Shown one piece after another: positions 1 to 6,860 of a stretch of DNA of 30,409 nucleotides. Source of the stretch: an uncultured Gemmobacter sp. (GTDB lineage Bacteria; Pseudomonadota; Alphaproteobacteria; Rhodobacterales; Rhodobacteraceae); contig CALKAA010000297.1 of assembly GCA_937983495.1 (NCBI GenBank), forward strand, positions 1 through 30,409, read 5' to 3'. The position numbers and the translations under genes are program-made. The notes below the pieces were generated by a model. It was not told the origin of the DNA, ran no database searches, and worked only from the letters and a program-made list of their open reading frames with translations. Within the stretch, counting starts at the first letter, position 1; every line of letters begins with the position of its first letter.

Positions 1-21
1 CTCTCCTGGAGAAACTGACCC

Positions 22-978
22 ATGTCTGACCATGCCCCGACGCCGCTCACCCTTGACGGCTTTCAGCAGTTGGCAAATGCCCTGCGGGCCGAGATCCGTC
101 AGGTGATCGCCGGGCAGGATGCGCTGATCGACATGCTGATGATCTCGCTGTTTGCGCGCGGCCATTGCCTGCTGGAAGGCCCGCCCGGCACCGCGAAAAC
201 CCTGCTGGCGCAGTCGCTGTCACAGGTCTCCACCCTGGCCTTTGGCCGGGTGCAATTCACCCCCGATCTGATGCCCGGCGATGTGCTGGGGGTGAACCTG
301 TTCAACTTCCAGACCAATGAATTCCGCCTGACCCGCGGCCCGATCTTCACCGATATCCTGCTGGCCGACGAGATCAACCGCGCGCCGCCCAAAACCCAAT
401 CGGCGCTGTTGCAGGCGATGAACGAGCGCGAGGTGACGATTGACGGCACCACTTACCCGCTGGGCTCCGAATTCTTCGTCATCGCCACCCAGAACCCGAT
501 CGAACAGCACGGCACCTATCCCCTGCCCGAGGCGCAGCTTGACCGCTTCCTGTTCAAGCTGCTGGTCGATTTCCCGGATCGTGACGCCGAGATCGCCATT
601 CTCTCGCGCCCCCGCCTCGCCATCCAACTGGCGCAGGTGATGACCCGCGACCAGCTCAAGGCTGGCCATGCCCTGATCGACGCAATCCGGCTGGAGGACA
701 GCATCACCCGCTATATCGTCGATCTGGTCCGCGCAACGCGCAGCGATGGCGAGGTGTTGCACGGGGCCTCCACCCGTGCTGCCGCAGCATTGGCCGGGGC
801 CGTGCGCGCCCGCGCCGCGCTGGATGGCCGCGATTATGCCCTGCCTGATGATGTGCAGACCCTGTTCCTGCCGGCCATGCGCCACCGCATCGTTCTGGGC
901 CCCAGTGCCGAGATCGAAGGCCGCACCCCCGATGATGTGCTGACCGCCATTCTCAACCGTCAGGACGCACCGCGCTGA
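22..978 (+). CDS. MoxR-family AAA+ ATPase
   Basis: A 318-residue cytoplasmic AAA+ ATPase of the MoxR family. These proteins act as ATP-driven chaperones that help mature or insert metal centres and envelope complexes; the client here is unknown. The Walker A motif GPPGTAKT lies at residues 53-60, Walker B ILLADE at 112-117 followed by the typical NRAPPKTQSALL helix, and sensor 1 around VIATQNP at 153-159. Length fits the family (about 310-340). The start is supported by GGAGAAA at 8-14, a few bases upstream. The stop overlaps the ATG of the DUF58 gene (978), so the two are translationally coupled. The four-gene order MoxR-DUF58-SpoIIM-RDD suggests a membrane-associated function. Only 21 bases precede it, so the operon may begin outside the window. 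Confidence 0.93.
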   Translation: MSDHAPTPLTLDGFQQLANALRAEIRQVIAGQDALIDMLMISLFARGHCLLEGPPGTAKTLLAQSLSQVSTLAFGRVQFTPDLMPGDVLGVNLFNFQTNEFRLTRGPIFTDILLADEINRAPPKTQSALLQAMNEREVTIDGTTYPLGSEFFVIATQNPIEQHGTYPLPEAQLDRFLFKLLVDFPDRDAEIAILSRPRLAIQLAQVMTRDQLKAGHALIDAIRLEDSITRYIVDLVRATRSDGEVLHGASTRAAAALAGAVRARAALDGRDYALPDDVQTLFLPAMRHRIVLGPSAEIEGRTPDDVLTAILNRQDAPR

Positions 979-2282
979 TGCGCCCCTCACGGAACATGCT
1001 GGCCGTGACGCTGGTGCTGGCGGCGGTGACCGTCGCGCTGGTGGTGCTGGAGCCCGACCAGACCGCCGTGCTGGCGCTGCCCTGGGTCGCGCTGCTGGGG
1101 CTGGCCCTGGTGGACCTCATGCTGACCGTCCCGCCGCGCGGCCTGACCGCTGCTGTGGATGTGGCCGGGAAGGGTTTCACCGGCCACACGCTGCCGCTCT
1201 CTCTCACCCTGTCAGGCGGCCGCCTGCCCGCCACGCTGGAATGGCGGCTGACCCATGGCGAGGGCCTGGGCACCGATCCCGGCCCGCCCAGCCCCCTCCC
1301 GCCGGGGGCAGAGGCAAAACTGTACATCCCGCTCTCTTTACGCGCCCGAGGTGTCCATGCGATTACCCATTTGGCCCTGCGCTACCCCTCGCGGCTAGGC
1401 CTGTTCGAGGTGATGCCGGGCTGGCCGCTGAACCTTTCGGTCACCGCCTATCCCGATGTCTCCCCGGTGCTGTCCGGTGCCATTCAGGCGCAAATGCTGC
1501 CGCTGACCGATGGGGCCCGCGCCAGCAAGCTGCGTGGCGAGGGGTCAGAGTTCCACCAACTGCGCGATTTCGCCCCCGGCATGGACCCGCGCAGCATCGA
1601 CTGGAAACGCTCTGCTCGCGTCAACCGCTTGATTTCACGGGAAACTCGGGTGGAGCGGAACCACCAGATCATCCTGTGTCTCGATACCGGGCATCTGATG
1701 GGCGAGCGTCTGGGCCTGCTCACCAAGCTCGATCACGCCATGCATGCGGCCCTTGCGCTGACATGGGCGGGGGGCTTGGCGGGCGATAATGTGGGCTTTT
1801 ACAGCTTCGGCCCGCGCCCGCATGCCTTCCTGCCGCCGCGCCCCGGACGCGCGGCCTTTGGCCATATACAGGGTGCCTGCGCCACTCTGCCCCAAGATGT
1901 TGATGAAACCAACCACACCCTTGGCCTCACCGTGCTGAACGGCAAGCTCAAGCGGCGCTCGCTTGTGGTGGTGTTTTCCGATTTCGTGGACAGCACATCG
2001 GCCGAATTGCTGGTGGAAAATCTGGCGGTGATGCAGCGCCAACACCTTGTTCTCTATGTCACTTTGCGTGATCCGGCGATCACCGCCCGCATGCGCCCCG
2101 CCCATGCCGGGCTGGATGAGGTGGCCGAGGCCGTCGCCGCCGCCCGCATCCTGCAAGAACGTCAGGCCGTGCTGGATCGGCTGAACCGCCTTGGCATCCT
2201 CTGCCTAGACACCGCGCCCGACCGTCTGGGGCCTGACCTGATCTCGCGCTATATCGAGATCAAGGCGAAGGAGATGATATGA
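978..2282 (+). CDS. DUF58 domain-containing protein
   Basis: A 434-residue protein of the DUF58 family, regular partners of MoxR ATPases. Two hydrophobic N-terminal segments (about residues 8-25 and 28-50) should anchor it in the membrane. The diagnostic DUF58 block is visible in the middle: EFHQLRDFAPGMDPRSIDWK, followed by a conserved Arg-rich stretch (NRLISRETRVERN). The C-terminal half has a vWA-like pattern (CLDTG near the start, LVVVFSDFVD later), which in this family is thought to support protein-protein contacts. Its ATG overlaps the MoxR stop codon and its stop overlaps the SpoIIM-like gene (ATGA-type overlap at 2279-2282). Biochemical role is not established; assignment to the family is strong. 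Confidence 0.9.
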   Translation: MRPSRNMLAVTLVLAAVTVALVVLEPDQTAVLALPWVALLGLALVDLMLTVPPRGLTAAVDVAGKGFTGHTLPLSLTLSGGRLPATLEWRLTHGEGLGTDPGPPSPLPPGAEAKLYIPLSLRARGVHAITHLALRYPSRLGLFEVMPGWPLNLSVTAYPDVSPVLSGAIQAQMLPLTDGARASKLRGEGSEFHQLRDFAPGMDPRSIDWKRSARVNRLISRETRVERNHQIILCLDTGHLMGERLGLLTKLDHAMHAALALTWAGGLAGDNVGFYSFGPRPHAFLPPRPGRAAFGHIQGACATLPQDVDETNHTLGLTVLNGKLKRRSLVVVFSDFVDSTSAELLVENLAVMQRQHLVLYVTLRDPAITARMRPAHAGLDEVAEAVAAARILQERQAVLDRLNRLGILCLDTAPDRLGPDLISRYIEIKAKEMI

Positions 2283-3295
2283 CCACCGCCGCGCAATCGC
2301 TTGATCATATCCGCTCTGCCCGCTTCCGTGCCGAGCGCGAGGCCGGGTGGAAACGGCTGGATGCGCTGGTTTTGTTGGCTGAAGACAAGGGCTTGCACCG
2401 TCTGGGCTATGACGAGGCGCAAGAGCTGGCCAGCCTTTACCGGCAGGCGATGAACGCGCTTTCGGTGGCGCGCGCCATCTCGATGGATCGCGCCTTGCTG
2501 TCCTATCTCGATGCGCTCTGCGCCCGCGCCTATCTGGTGGTCTATGCCCCGCAGGAAAGCCTGCGCGGGCTGTTCTCCCGGCTGATCACCCATGGCATTC
2601 CGCAGGCCGTGCGCCGCTCTGGCCCGGCGCTGTTGATCGGCTTTGTCGCGATGCTGCTGGGCATCTGGCTTGGCGCGGCGCTGTATGATCTGGACAAAAG
2701 CTGGTTTTATACCTTTGTTCCCGGTGGCTTAGCCGATGGTCGCACACCCGAGGCCAGCGTCGATTACCTGCGCTCCACCCTGTTTGACGGCGGGCCGGGC
2801 AGCCATGACGAGCTGGGCAGCTTTGCCACCTTCCTGTTTTCGCACAATACCCAGGTCGCCATTCTGACCTTCGCGCTTGGCATCTTTCTCACCCTGCCCA
2901 GTTTCGTGCTGACCTTCTATAACGGTCTGATTCTAGGGGCTTTCTGGAAGATGTTTGCCGAAAAGGGCCTCGGCTATGAGCTGACGGGCTGGCTCTCCAT
3001 CCATGGCGTGACCGAGATGGCCGCGATCTGCATTGCCTGTGCGGGCGGGGCGCAACTTGGCTTGGCGGTGCTGCTGCCGGGGCAGGTGTCACGGCGTGAG
3101 GCGCTGCGCCAGCGTGGGCGCGATGCGGTCAAGCTGATGATTTTGGCCGGTTTCATGCTGATAAGCGCCGCCATTCTGGAGGGGTTCTTCCGCCAGACCG
3201 TGCAATCCACCGAGGCGCGGCTGGTGATCGGCTGGGGCATCGGGCTGGCATGGGTGCTGTGGCTGACGCTTTCGGGCCGGGAGGCGCAGGCATGA
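2279..3295 (+). CDS. Stage II sporulation protein M (SpoIIM)-like membrane protein
   Basis: A 338-residue integral membrane protein with a soluble N-terminal region of about 110 residues followed by several hydrophobic segments (roughly residues 115-140, 195-225, 240-270, 280-305 and 310-333). The pattern around HNTQVAILTFALGIFLTLPS and the later GWLSIHGVTEMAAICIACAG fits the SpoIIM/DUF95 family. In non-sporulating bacteria these proteins sit in MoxR-DUF58 clusters and have no link to sporulation. The gene overlaps its upstream neighbour by 4 bases and its downstream RDD neighbour by 4 bases (ATGA at 3292-3295). Function is probably as a membrane partner of the MoxR/DUF58 pair; that is inference from gene order. 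Confidence 0.88.
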   Translation: MTTAAQSLDHIRSARFRAEREAGWKRLDALVLLAEDKGLHRLGYDEAQELASLYRQAMNALSVARAISMDRALLSYLDALCARAYLVVYAPQESLRGLFSRLITHGIPQAVRRSGPALLIGFVAMLLGIWLGAALYDLDKSWFYTFVPGGLADGRTPEASVDYLRSTLFDGGPGSHDELGSFATFLFSHNTQVAILTFALGIFLTLPSFVLTFYNGLILGAFWKMFAEKGLGYELTGWLSIHGVTEMAAICIACAGGAQLGLAVLLPGQVSRREALRQRGRDAVKLMILAGFMLISAAILEGFFRQTVQSTEARLVIGWGIGLAWVLWLTLSGREAQA

Positions 3296-4191
3296 AGGCC
3301 CATACCGCAACCAACCTGCCCGCATGGGAGGCCAAGGGCCTGCTGCGCCACACCCCACCGGAAAGCGTGCCGCTGACCTTCCGGCTCTCCAGCCTCGGTG
3401 CCCGTTTTGGTGCGCAGACACTGGACATCCTGATCACCTATGGCGGCGTTCTGACCCTGATCATCGCATTGTCCTGGCTGCAAATTTTCAGTTGGACCGG
3501 TCTTGTCACCTTCTATGCGCTGATCACCTTCTTCATGCGCATTCCTTATTATATCCTGTCGGAACTGGTCTGGAACGGGCGCACCTTGGGCAAACGCATT
3601 CTGGGGGTGCGGGTCATCAGCCTGGATGGCCGCCGCCTGACGCCACATCAGATCGTGGCGCGCAACCTGATGAAAGAGGTCGAGGTTTTCCTGCCGGTGG
3701 CCACCCTGTTCGGGGCTGCCGAGATGACATGGTGGCTGGCACTGATCCTGCTGAGCTGGATGGGCGGAACCCTGCTGGTGCCAGTTTTTTCCAAGCTGAA
3801 CCAACGGCTTGGCGACATGATCGCGGGCACTGTGGTGGTGGATACGCCCAAGCCGCAGCTTTTGCCCGATCTGTCCACCCAAAGTGCTGCGCGGGGCTAC
3901 GAGTTCCGGGCCGAGCATCTGGGCATCTATGGCCGCTATGAGTTGCAAACGCTGGAAGCCATCCTGCGCGATCCGCCCAAAAATCCGGAAATGCGCCAAC
4001 GGATCAGCGAGGTGGCGCAGACCATCCGCCGCCGCATCGGCTATGACGAGGAGGTGCAGGCAAGCCGGGAATGGGATTTCCTGTTGGAATTCTACCGGCA
4101 GCAGCGCGAGTTTCTGGAAAGCCGCACCCTGTTTGGCGACACGCGGGAAAACAAGTTCCACACCATTGCGGCCAAACCGCCGGGTCGCTGA
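3292..4191 (+). CDS. RDD family membrane protein
   Basis: A 299-residue protein with an RDD domain: SLGARFGAQTLDILITYGG contains the characteristic Arg and Asp of the first transmembrane helix, and GKRILGVRVISLDGRRLT plus the following ARNLMKE stretch fits the loop and second half. About three or four hydrophobic helices occupy residues 45-175; the C-terminal 120 residues are soluble, charged and probably cytoplasmic. An in-frame ATG exists at 3250, but the start at 3292 gives the same ATGA overlap seen elsewhere in this operon and begins where similarity would be expected. It is the last gene of the cluster and meets the oppositely oriented oxidoreductase gene 3 bases after its stop, with no obvious terminator between them. 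Confidence 0.88.
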   Translation: MKAHTATNLPAWEAKGLLRHTPPESVPLTFRLSSLGARFGAQTLDILITYGGVLTLIIALSWLQIFSWTGLVTFYALITFFMRIPYYILSELVWNGRTLGKRILGVRVISLDGRRLTPHQIVARNLMKEVEVFLPVATLFGAAEMTWWLALILLSWMGGTLLVPVFSKLNQRLGDMIAGTVVVDTPKPQLLPDLSTQSAARGYEFRAEHLGIYGRYELQTLEAILRDPPKNPEMRQRISEVAQTIRRRIGYDEEVQASREWDFLLEFYRQQREFLESRTLFGDTRENKFHTIAAKPPGR

Positions 4192-4194
4192 GCG

Positions 4195-4785
4195 TTACAG
4201 CCGCGCCACGGCCCGCGCCACCCGCTCCAGATGGCGGGCGCGCGTGGCTGGGGTGGTCAGGTCCATGCGATAGAGCGCCAGAAAACGACGCGTCGCCAAG
4301 GGCTTGCACAACGCGCCCAAGCTGCGCAGCACCTGCCGCCGCCCGGTTGCTCCGGCCAGCCAATAGGCCATGGGTCCGGCCCCGCAGGTGGTCAAAACCA
4401 AGATCCCGCCAATATGGCGCAGGCCGGGGCGCAGGCGCGCAGTCGGGCCGTCCGGCAGATGAAAGGCGATGCCGGGTAACAGAACCCGATCCATCCAGCC
4501 TTTCAACATGGCCGGCAATCCGCCCCACCATGTCGGATGGATCACCACCAGCCGGTCACACCACAGCAGGTTGGTGGCATGATCCTCAACCCCGGCCCGA
4601 TTGTCCGGCACGCTGGCATAGCGCGCCAGATCGGCTCCGCGCAAAACCGGATCAAAGCCTTCGGCGTAAAGATCGGTCAGCCGGATTTCGGCCCCTTTCC
4701 GGGCAAGCTCTGCCATCACCCGATCACGGATCGCGGCGCAGAAACTCTGCGGGTCGGGGTGGCAGTAAAGAACCAATACTTTCAA
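4195..4785 (-). CDS. NAD(P)H-dependent oxidoreductase, flavodoxin-like fold
   Basis: A 196-residue cytosolic flavoprotein of the NAD(P)H:quinone oxidoreductase / MdaB-YwrO-like group, which reduces quinones or similar electrophiles with two electrons using FMN or FAD. The N terminus MKVLVLYCHPDPQSF is the usual first strand and phosphate-binding loop. The motif HPTWWGGLPAMLKGWMDRVL at about residues 103-122 is the classic second flavin-binding region of this family, and LTTCGAGPMAYW matches the third loop. Physiological substrate cannot be read from sequence. The gene lies just downstream of the strong terminator of the DUF475 gene, leaving almost no separate promoter space (see findings). 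Confidence 0.9.
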   Translation of the reverse strand: MKVLVLYCHPDPQSFCAAIRDRVMAELARKGAEIRLTDLYAEGFDPVLRGADLARYASVPDNRAGVEDHATNLLWCDRLVVIHPTWWGGLPAMLKGWMDRVLLPGIAFHLPDGPTARLRPGLRHIGGILVLTTCGAGPMAYWLAGATGRRQVLRSLGALCKPLATRRFLALYRMDLTTPATRARHLERVARAVARL

Positions 4786-4808
4786 ATACTTGCCCTTTTT
4801 CTACGAAA

Positions 4809-4832
4809 AAGGCCGGGGTTTCCCCCGGCCTT
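4809..4832 (-). terminator. Rho-independent terminator of the DUF475 gene
   Basis: A perfect 10-bp stem (4809-4818 with 4823-4832) closes a 4-base loop. Read on the minus strand the loop is GAAA and the stem is followed at once by TTTTTC. It begins 5 bases after the DUF475 stop codon at 4837. GC-rich stem plus U-run make this a textbook intrinsic terminator. Confidence 0.9.
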
Positions 4833-4836
4833 CCTG

Positions 4837-5910
4837 TCACGCGTCATGCGCCTCCGGATTGGCCTTGTTCCAGCGGATCGAGGACCACAGCGCTACCCCG
4901 ATCAACGCCGCCCCACCAAGGCCAGTGATGACCTCGGGGATGTGGAACAGGGTTTGCACATACATGATCACCGACAGGATCAGGATGGCATAGAAGGCCC
5001 CATGTTCCAGATAGCGGTATTCGGCCAGCGTGCCGCGCTCCACCAGCATGATGGTCATCGACCGCACATACATGGCACCGATGCCCAGACCGATGGCGAT
5101 CACGAACAGGTTCTGGCTGAGTGCAAAGGCCCCGATCACCCCATCGAAGGAGAAGCTGGCATCCAGCACCTCCAGATAGAGGAAGGCACCAAGACCGCCC
5201 TTGGCCGCGGCGCTGGCGGTTTCCTGCGATTTGTCCAGAAATCCGCCCAACACCTCGACCAGCAGGAAGGTCAGCAGGCCGTAAATGGCGGAATAGATGA
5301 ACACATCCCGCTCTGCCCCTTCCAGCAGGCGCGAGAACAGCAGCGCCACCGAGAGCACGAAGGCAATCTCGATGCCCTTCACGCTGGCATATTGCGAAAT
5401 GCGGCTCTCCAGCCAATAGAGCCAGTGGATTTCCTTGTCCTCATCCACAAAATAGCCAAGTGCCACCATCATCAGGAAGGTGCCCCCAAAGGCCGCGATG
5501 GGCAGATGCGCGTCATGCATGATCTCGGCGTAGCGCGCGGGCTCGGTCGCGGCCATCATCATGGCCGTCCAGGGCCCGACCTTGGCCGCGATGACCACGA
5601 TCAGCAGCGGAAAAATGATCCGCATCCCGAAGACGGCGATGATGATGCCCCAGGTCAGGAAGCGATGCTGCCATTCCGGCGTCATCTCTTTCAGCTTGTT
5701 GGCATTCACGATGGCATTGTCGAAGGACAGGCTGATCTCCAGCACGGCCAGAACCGCACAGATGAAGAAGATCGTCAGCATGCCCGAAAAGGTGCCGGTG
5801 GTTTCCCAGCCCAGCCAGGCACCAAGCGCAAGGCCGATCACGGTGGAGATGATGGCCCATTTCAAATAGGCGAACAGCGGCTTGGGCTGCGGTGCGGCGC
5901 TCAGGCTCAT
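4837..5910 (-). CDS. DUF475 (TerC-like) integral membrane protein
   Basis: A 357-residue polytopic membrane protein of the DUF475 family, related to TerC/Alx-type proteins linked to tellurite resistance and metal-ion (notably manganese) export in other bacteria. Two acidic repeat motifs embedded in membrane helices are visible: EISLSFDNAIVNANKLKE (about residues 58-75) and later ASFSFDGVIGAFALSQN. The SFD-N/G pattern in both halves is the expected metal-site signature of the superfamily. Seven to nine hydrophobic segments are present. Specificity is not known. The start at 5910 is preceded by AGGAG on the mRNA, which lies in the loop of a hairpin (5911-5931). The gene has its own strong terminator, so it is probably a single-gene transcript. 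Confidence 0.88.
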   Translation of the reverse strand: MSLSAAPQPKPLFAYLKWAIISTVIGLALGAWLGWETTGTFSGMLTIFFICAVLAVLEISLSFDNAIVNANKLKEMTPEWQHRFLTWGIIIAVFGMRIIFPLLIVVIAAKVGPWTAMMMAATEPARYAEIMHDAHLPIAAFGGTFLMMVALGYFVDEDKEIHWLYWLESRISQYASVKGIEIAFVLSVALLFSRLLEGAERDVFIYSAIYGLLTFLLVEVLGGFLDKSQETASAAAKGGLGAFLYLEVLDASFSFDGVIGAFALSQNLFVIAIGLGIGAMYVRSMTIMLVERGTLAEYRYLEHGAFYAILILSVIMYVQTLFHIPEVITGLGGAALIGVALWSSIRWNKANPEAHDA

Positions 5911-5931
5911 CTGAAGGCTCCTGCCTTACAG
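5911..5931 (-). promoter_or_regulatory. Hairpin presenting the DUF475 ribosome binding site in its loop
   Basis: Directly against the start codon (5910), bases 5911-5918 pair with 5923-5931, with one bulged base at 5928, giving 8 pairs around a 4-base loop (5919-5922). On the mRNA the loop reads AGGA, the Shine-Dalgarno core, 8 bases from the ATG. The structure could limit ribosome access or display the site; which one is inference. Confidence 0.5.
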
Positions 5932-6018
5932 GACATGATGGCACAGCAGCAGCCGGGCAACGATTGGGTCATGGTGAGTTCGATCCATCGGCGGTTTCAA
6001 GCGCGTAGTGCCGACATC

Positions 6019-6040
6019 GCAGAAACGCCGATTTTTCTGC
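6019..6040. repeat. 7-bp inverted repeat between response regulator and DUF475 genes
   Basis: GCAGAAA at 6019-6025 and TTTCTGC at 6034-6040 form a perfect inverted repeat with an 8-base spacer. It lies 117 bases after the response-regulator stop and about 110 bases before the DUF475 start. No U-run follows on the minus strand, so it is more likely an operator or leader structure than a terminator. Confidence 0.3.
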
Positions 6041-6092
6041 CAGAGGGGCCCGGTCACCGAATGAGGCGCGGCACGAGGTCGCGACAGATCGC

Positions 6093-6122
6093 GCTTTACC
6101 GCTCTGATCACGGTTTTGTCAA
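6093..6122 (-). promoter_or_regulatory. Candidate sigma-70 promoter for the DUF475 gene
   Basis: On the minus strand TTGACA (6122-6117) and TAAAGC (6098-6093) are separated by 18 bases. The -35 box is a perfect consensus; the -10 box matches only in part. If used, it would give a leader of roughly 180 bases for the DUF475 mRNA. Prediction by eye only. Confidence 0.35.
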
Positions 6123-6156
6123 TCTTGCTGAGGGCCAGCTTGCAAGGCCCGCCCTG

Positions 6157-6807
6157 TCAGAGCATGGCACCCGCTGCGATCAAGGCGGCTTGTATGCGAT
6201 TGCGCGCCCCCAGTTTCTGACAGACTGCGCGCACATGCATCTTCACCGTCACCTCGGAGATGTTCAGCTCGCCCGCGATTTCCTTGTTCAGCCGCCCCGC
6301 CCGAATGGCCCGCAGCACCTCGCGCTCGCGTCGGGTCAGACTGGCCAGAGGGGCGGGCAGGTCCGTGCCATGCCGTGACAGGTCCAGCCCTTCAGGCAGC
6401 CAGACATCGCCCGCAAGCACCTGCCGCAGGGCCTGCGCCAAAGCCTGGGCTGCCGTGCTTTTGGGGATGAACCCGGAAAAGCCAATCTCCAGCGCCTCTG
6501 CCACCGTGGCCGTTTTGGCCTGGCCCGAGAACAGCACGACGGGCCGCTCTTGTGCCAGGGGAATCAAGGTGGCGGAATCTGGCAAGCCGCTGCAATCGGG
6601 CAAGGCGAAATCCAGCAGGACCAGATCATAGGGGCCAGCCCCGACAAGCGCGGTGCGCGCCTCGGCCAGACTGGCGGCCGTGTCGATGACAAAGCCCTGC
6701 GCTGCCAGATGCGCAGCCACCAGATCGCGCACCAGAGCGTGATCATCCACCAGCAAAAGCCGGGTCGGTGCAGTCTCGTTCTGATGGCCCTGATCGTCTT
6801 GCTGCAT
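6157..6807 (-). CDS. LuxR/NarL-family response regulator
   Basis: A 216-residue two-component response regulator. The receiver domain (about residues 15-130) has the acidic pair D21-D22, the phospho-acceptor D66 in LVLLDFALPD and the conserved K116. The C-terminal LuxR-type helix-turn-helix (about residues 153-216) shows LTRREREVLRAIRAG and NKEIAGELNISEVTVKMHV, typical of DNA-binding NarL/FixJ-type regulators. The reading frame stays open much further upstream, but that part is antisense-like and lacks family character; ATG at 6807 gives a normal-length protein, though no strong Shine-Dalgarno precedes it. It lies 46 bases downstream of the hybrid kinase, its likely phosphodonor through the kinase HPt domain. 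Confidence 0.9.
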   Translation of the reverse strand: MQQDDQGHQNETAPTRLLLVDDHALVRDLVAAHLAAQGFVIDTAASLAEARTALVGAGPYDLVLLDFALPDCSGLPDSATLIPLAQERPVVLFSGQAKTATVAEALEIGFSGFIPKSTAAQALAQALRQVLAGDVWLPEGLDLSRHGTDLPAPLASLTRREREVLRAIRAGRLNKEIAGELNISEVTVKMHVRAVCQKLGARNRIQAALIAAGAML

Positions 6808-6841
6808 ATGCCGTATCCGGTTCCCGCGATCCTCTTGATCC

Positions 6842-6860
6842 GGGATGATAGCATCATTCC
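6842..6860 (-). other. Small hairpin between kinase and response-regulator genes
   Basis: Bases 6842-6849 pair with 6853-6860 (one G-T pair) around a 3-base loop, covering the kinase stop codon. It may modulate the ratio of regulator to kinase from the shared transcript. Short enough that chance cannot be excluded. Confidence 0.25.

Noticed and set aside
2974..4161. A 395-codon minus-strand frame opposite the SpoIIM-like and RDD genes
   Set aside because: Composition is His/Gln-rich and shadow-like; plus-strand genes have membrane segments and overlapping starts.
5976..5986. GAGTTCGATCC, resembling a tRNA T-loop
   Set aside because: Flanking bases do not form the T stem, and no acceptor or anticodon arm can be folded around it.
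5911..6156. yybP-ykoY manganese riboswitch upstream of the TerC-like gene
   Set aside because: The conserved loop sequences of that class are not visible on the minus strand; only the hairpin at the ribosome binding site stands.
4537..6378. A 613-codon open frame on the plus strand, antisense to the DUF475 and oxidoreductase genes
   Set aside because: It is rich in His, Gln and Arg, has no recognisable domain, and lies opposite well-supported genes; long antisense frames are expected in GC-rich DNA.
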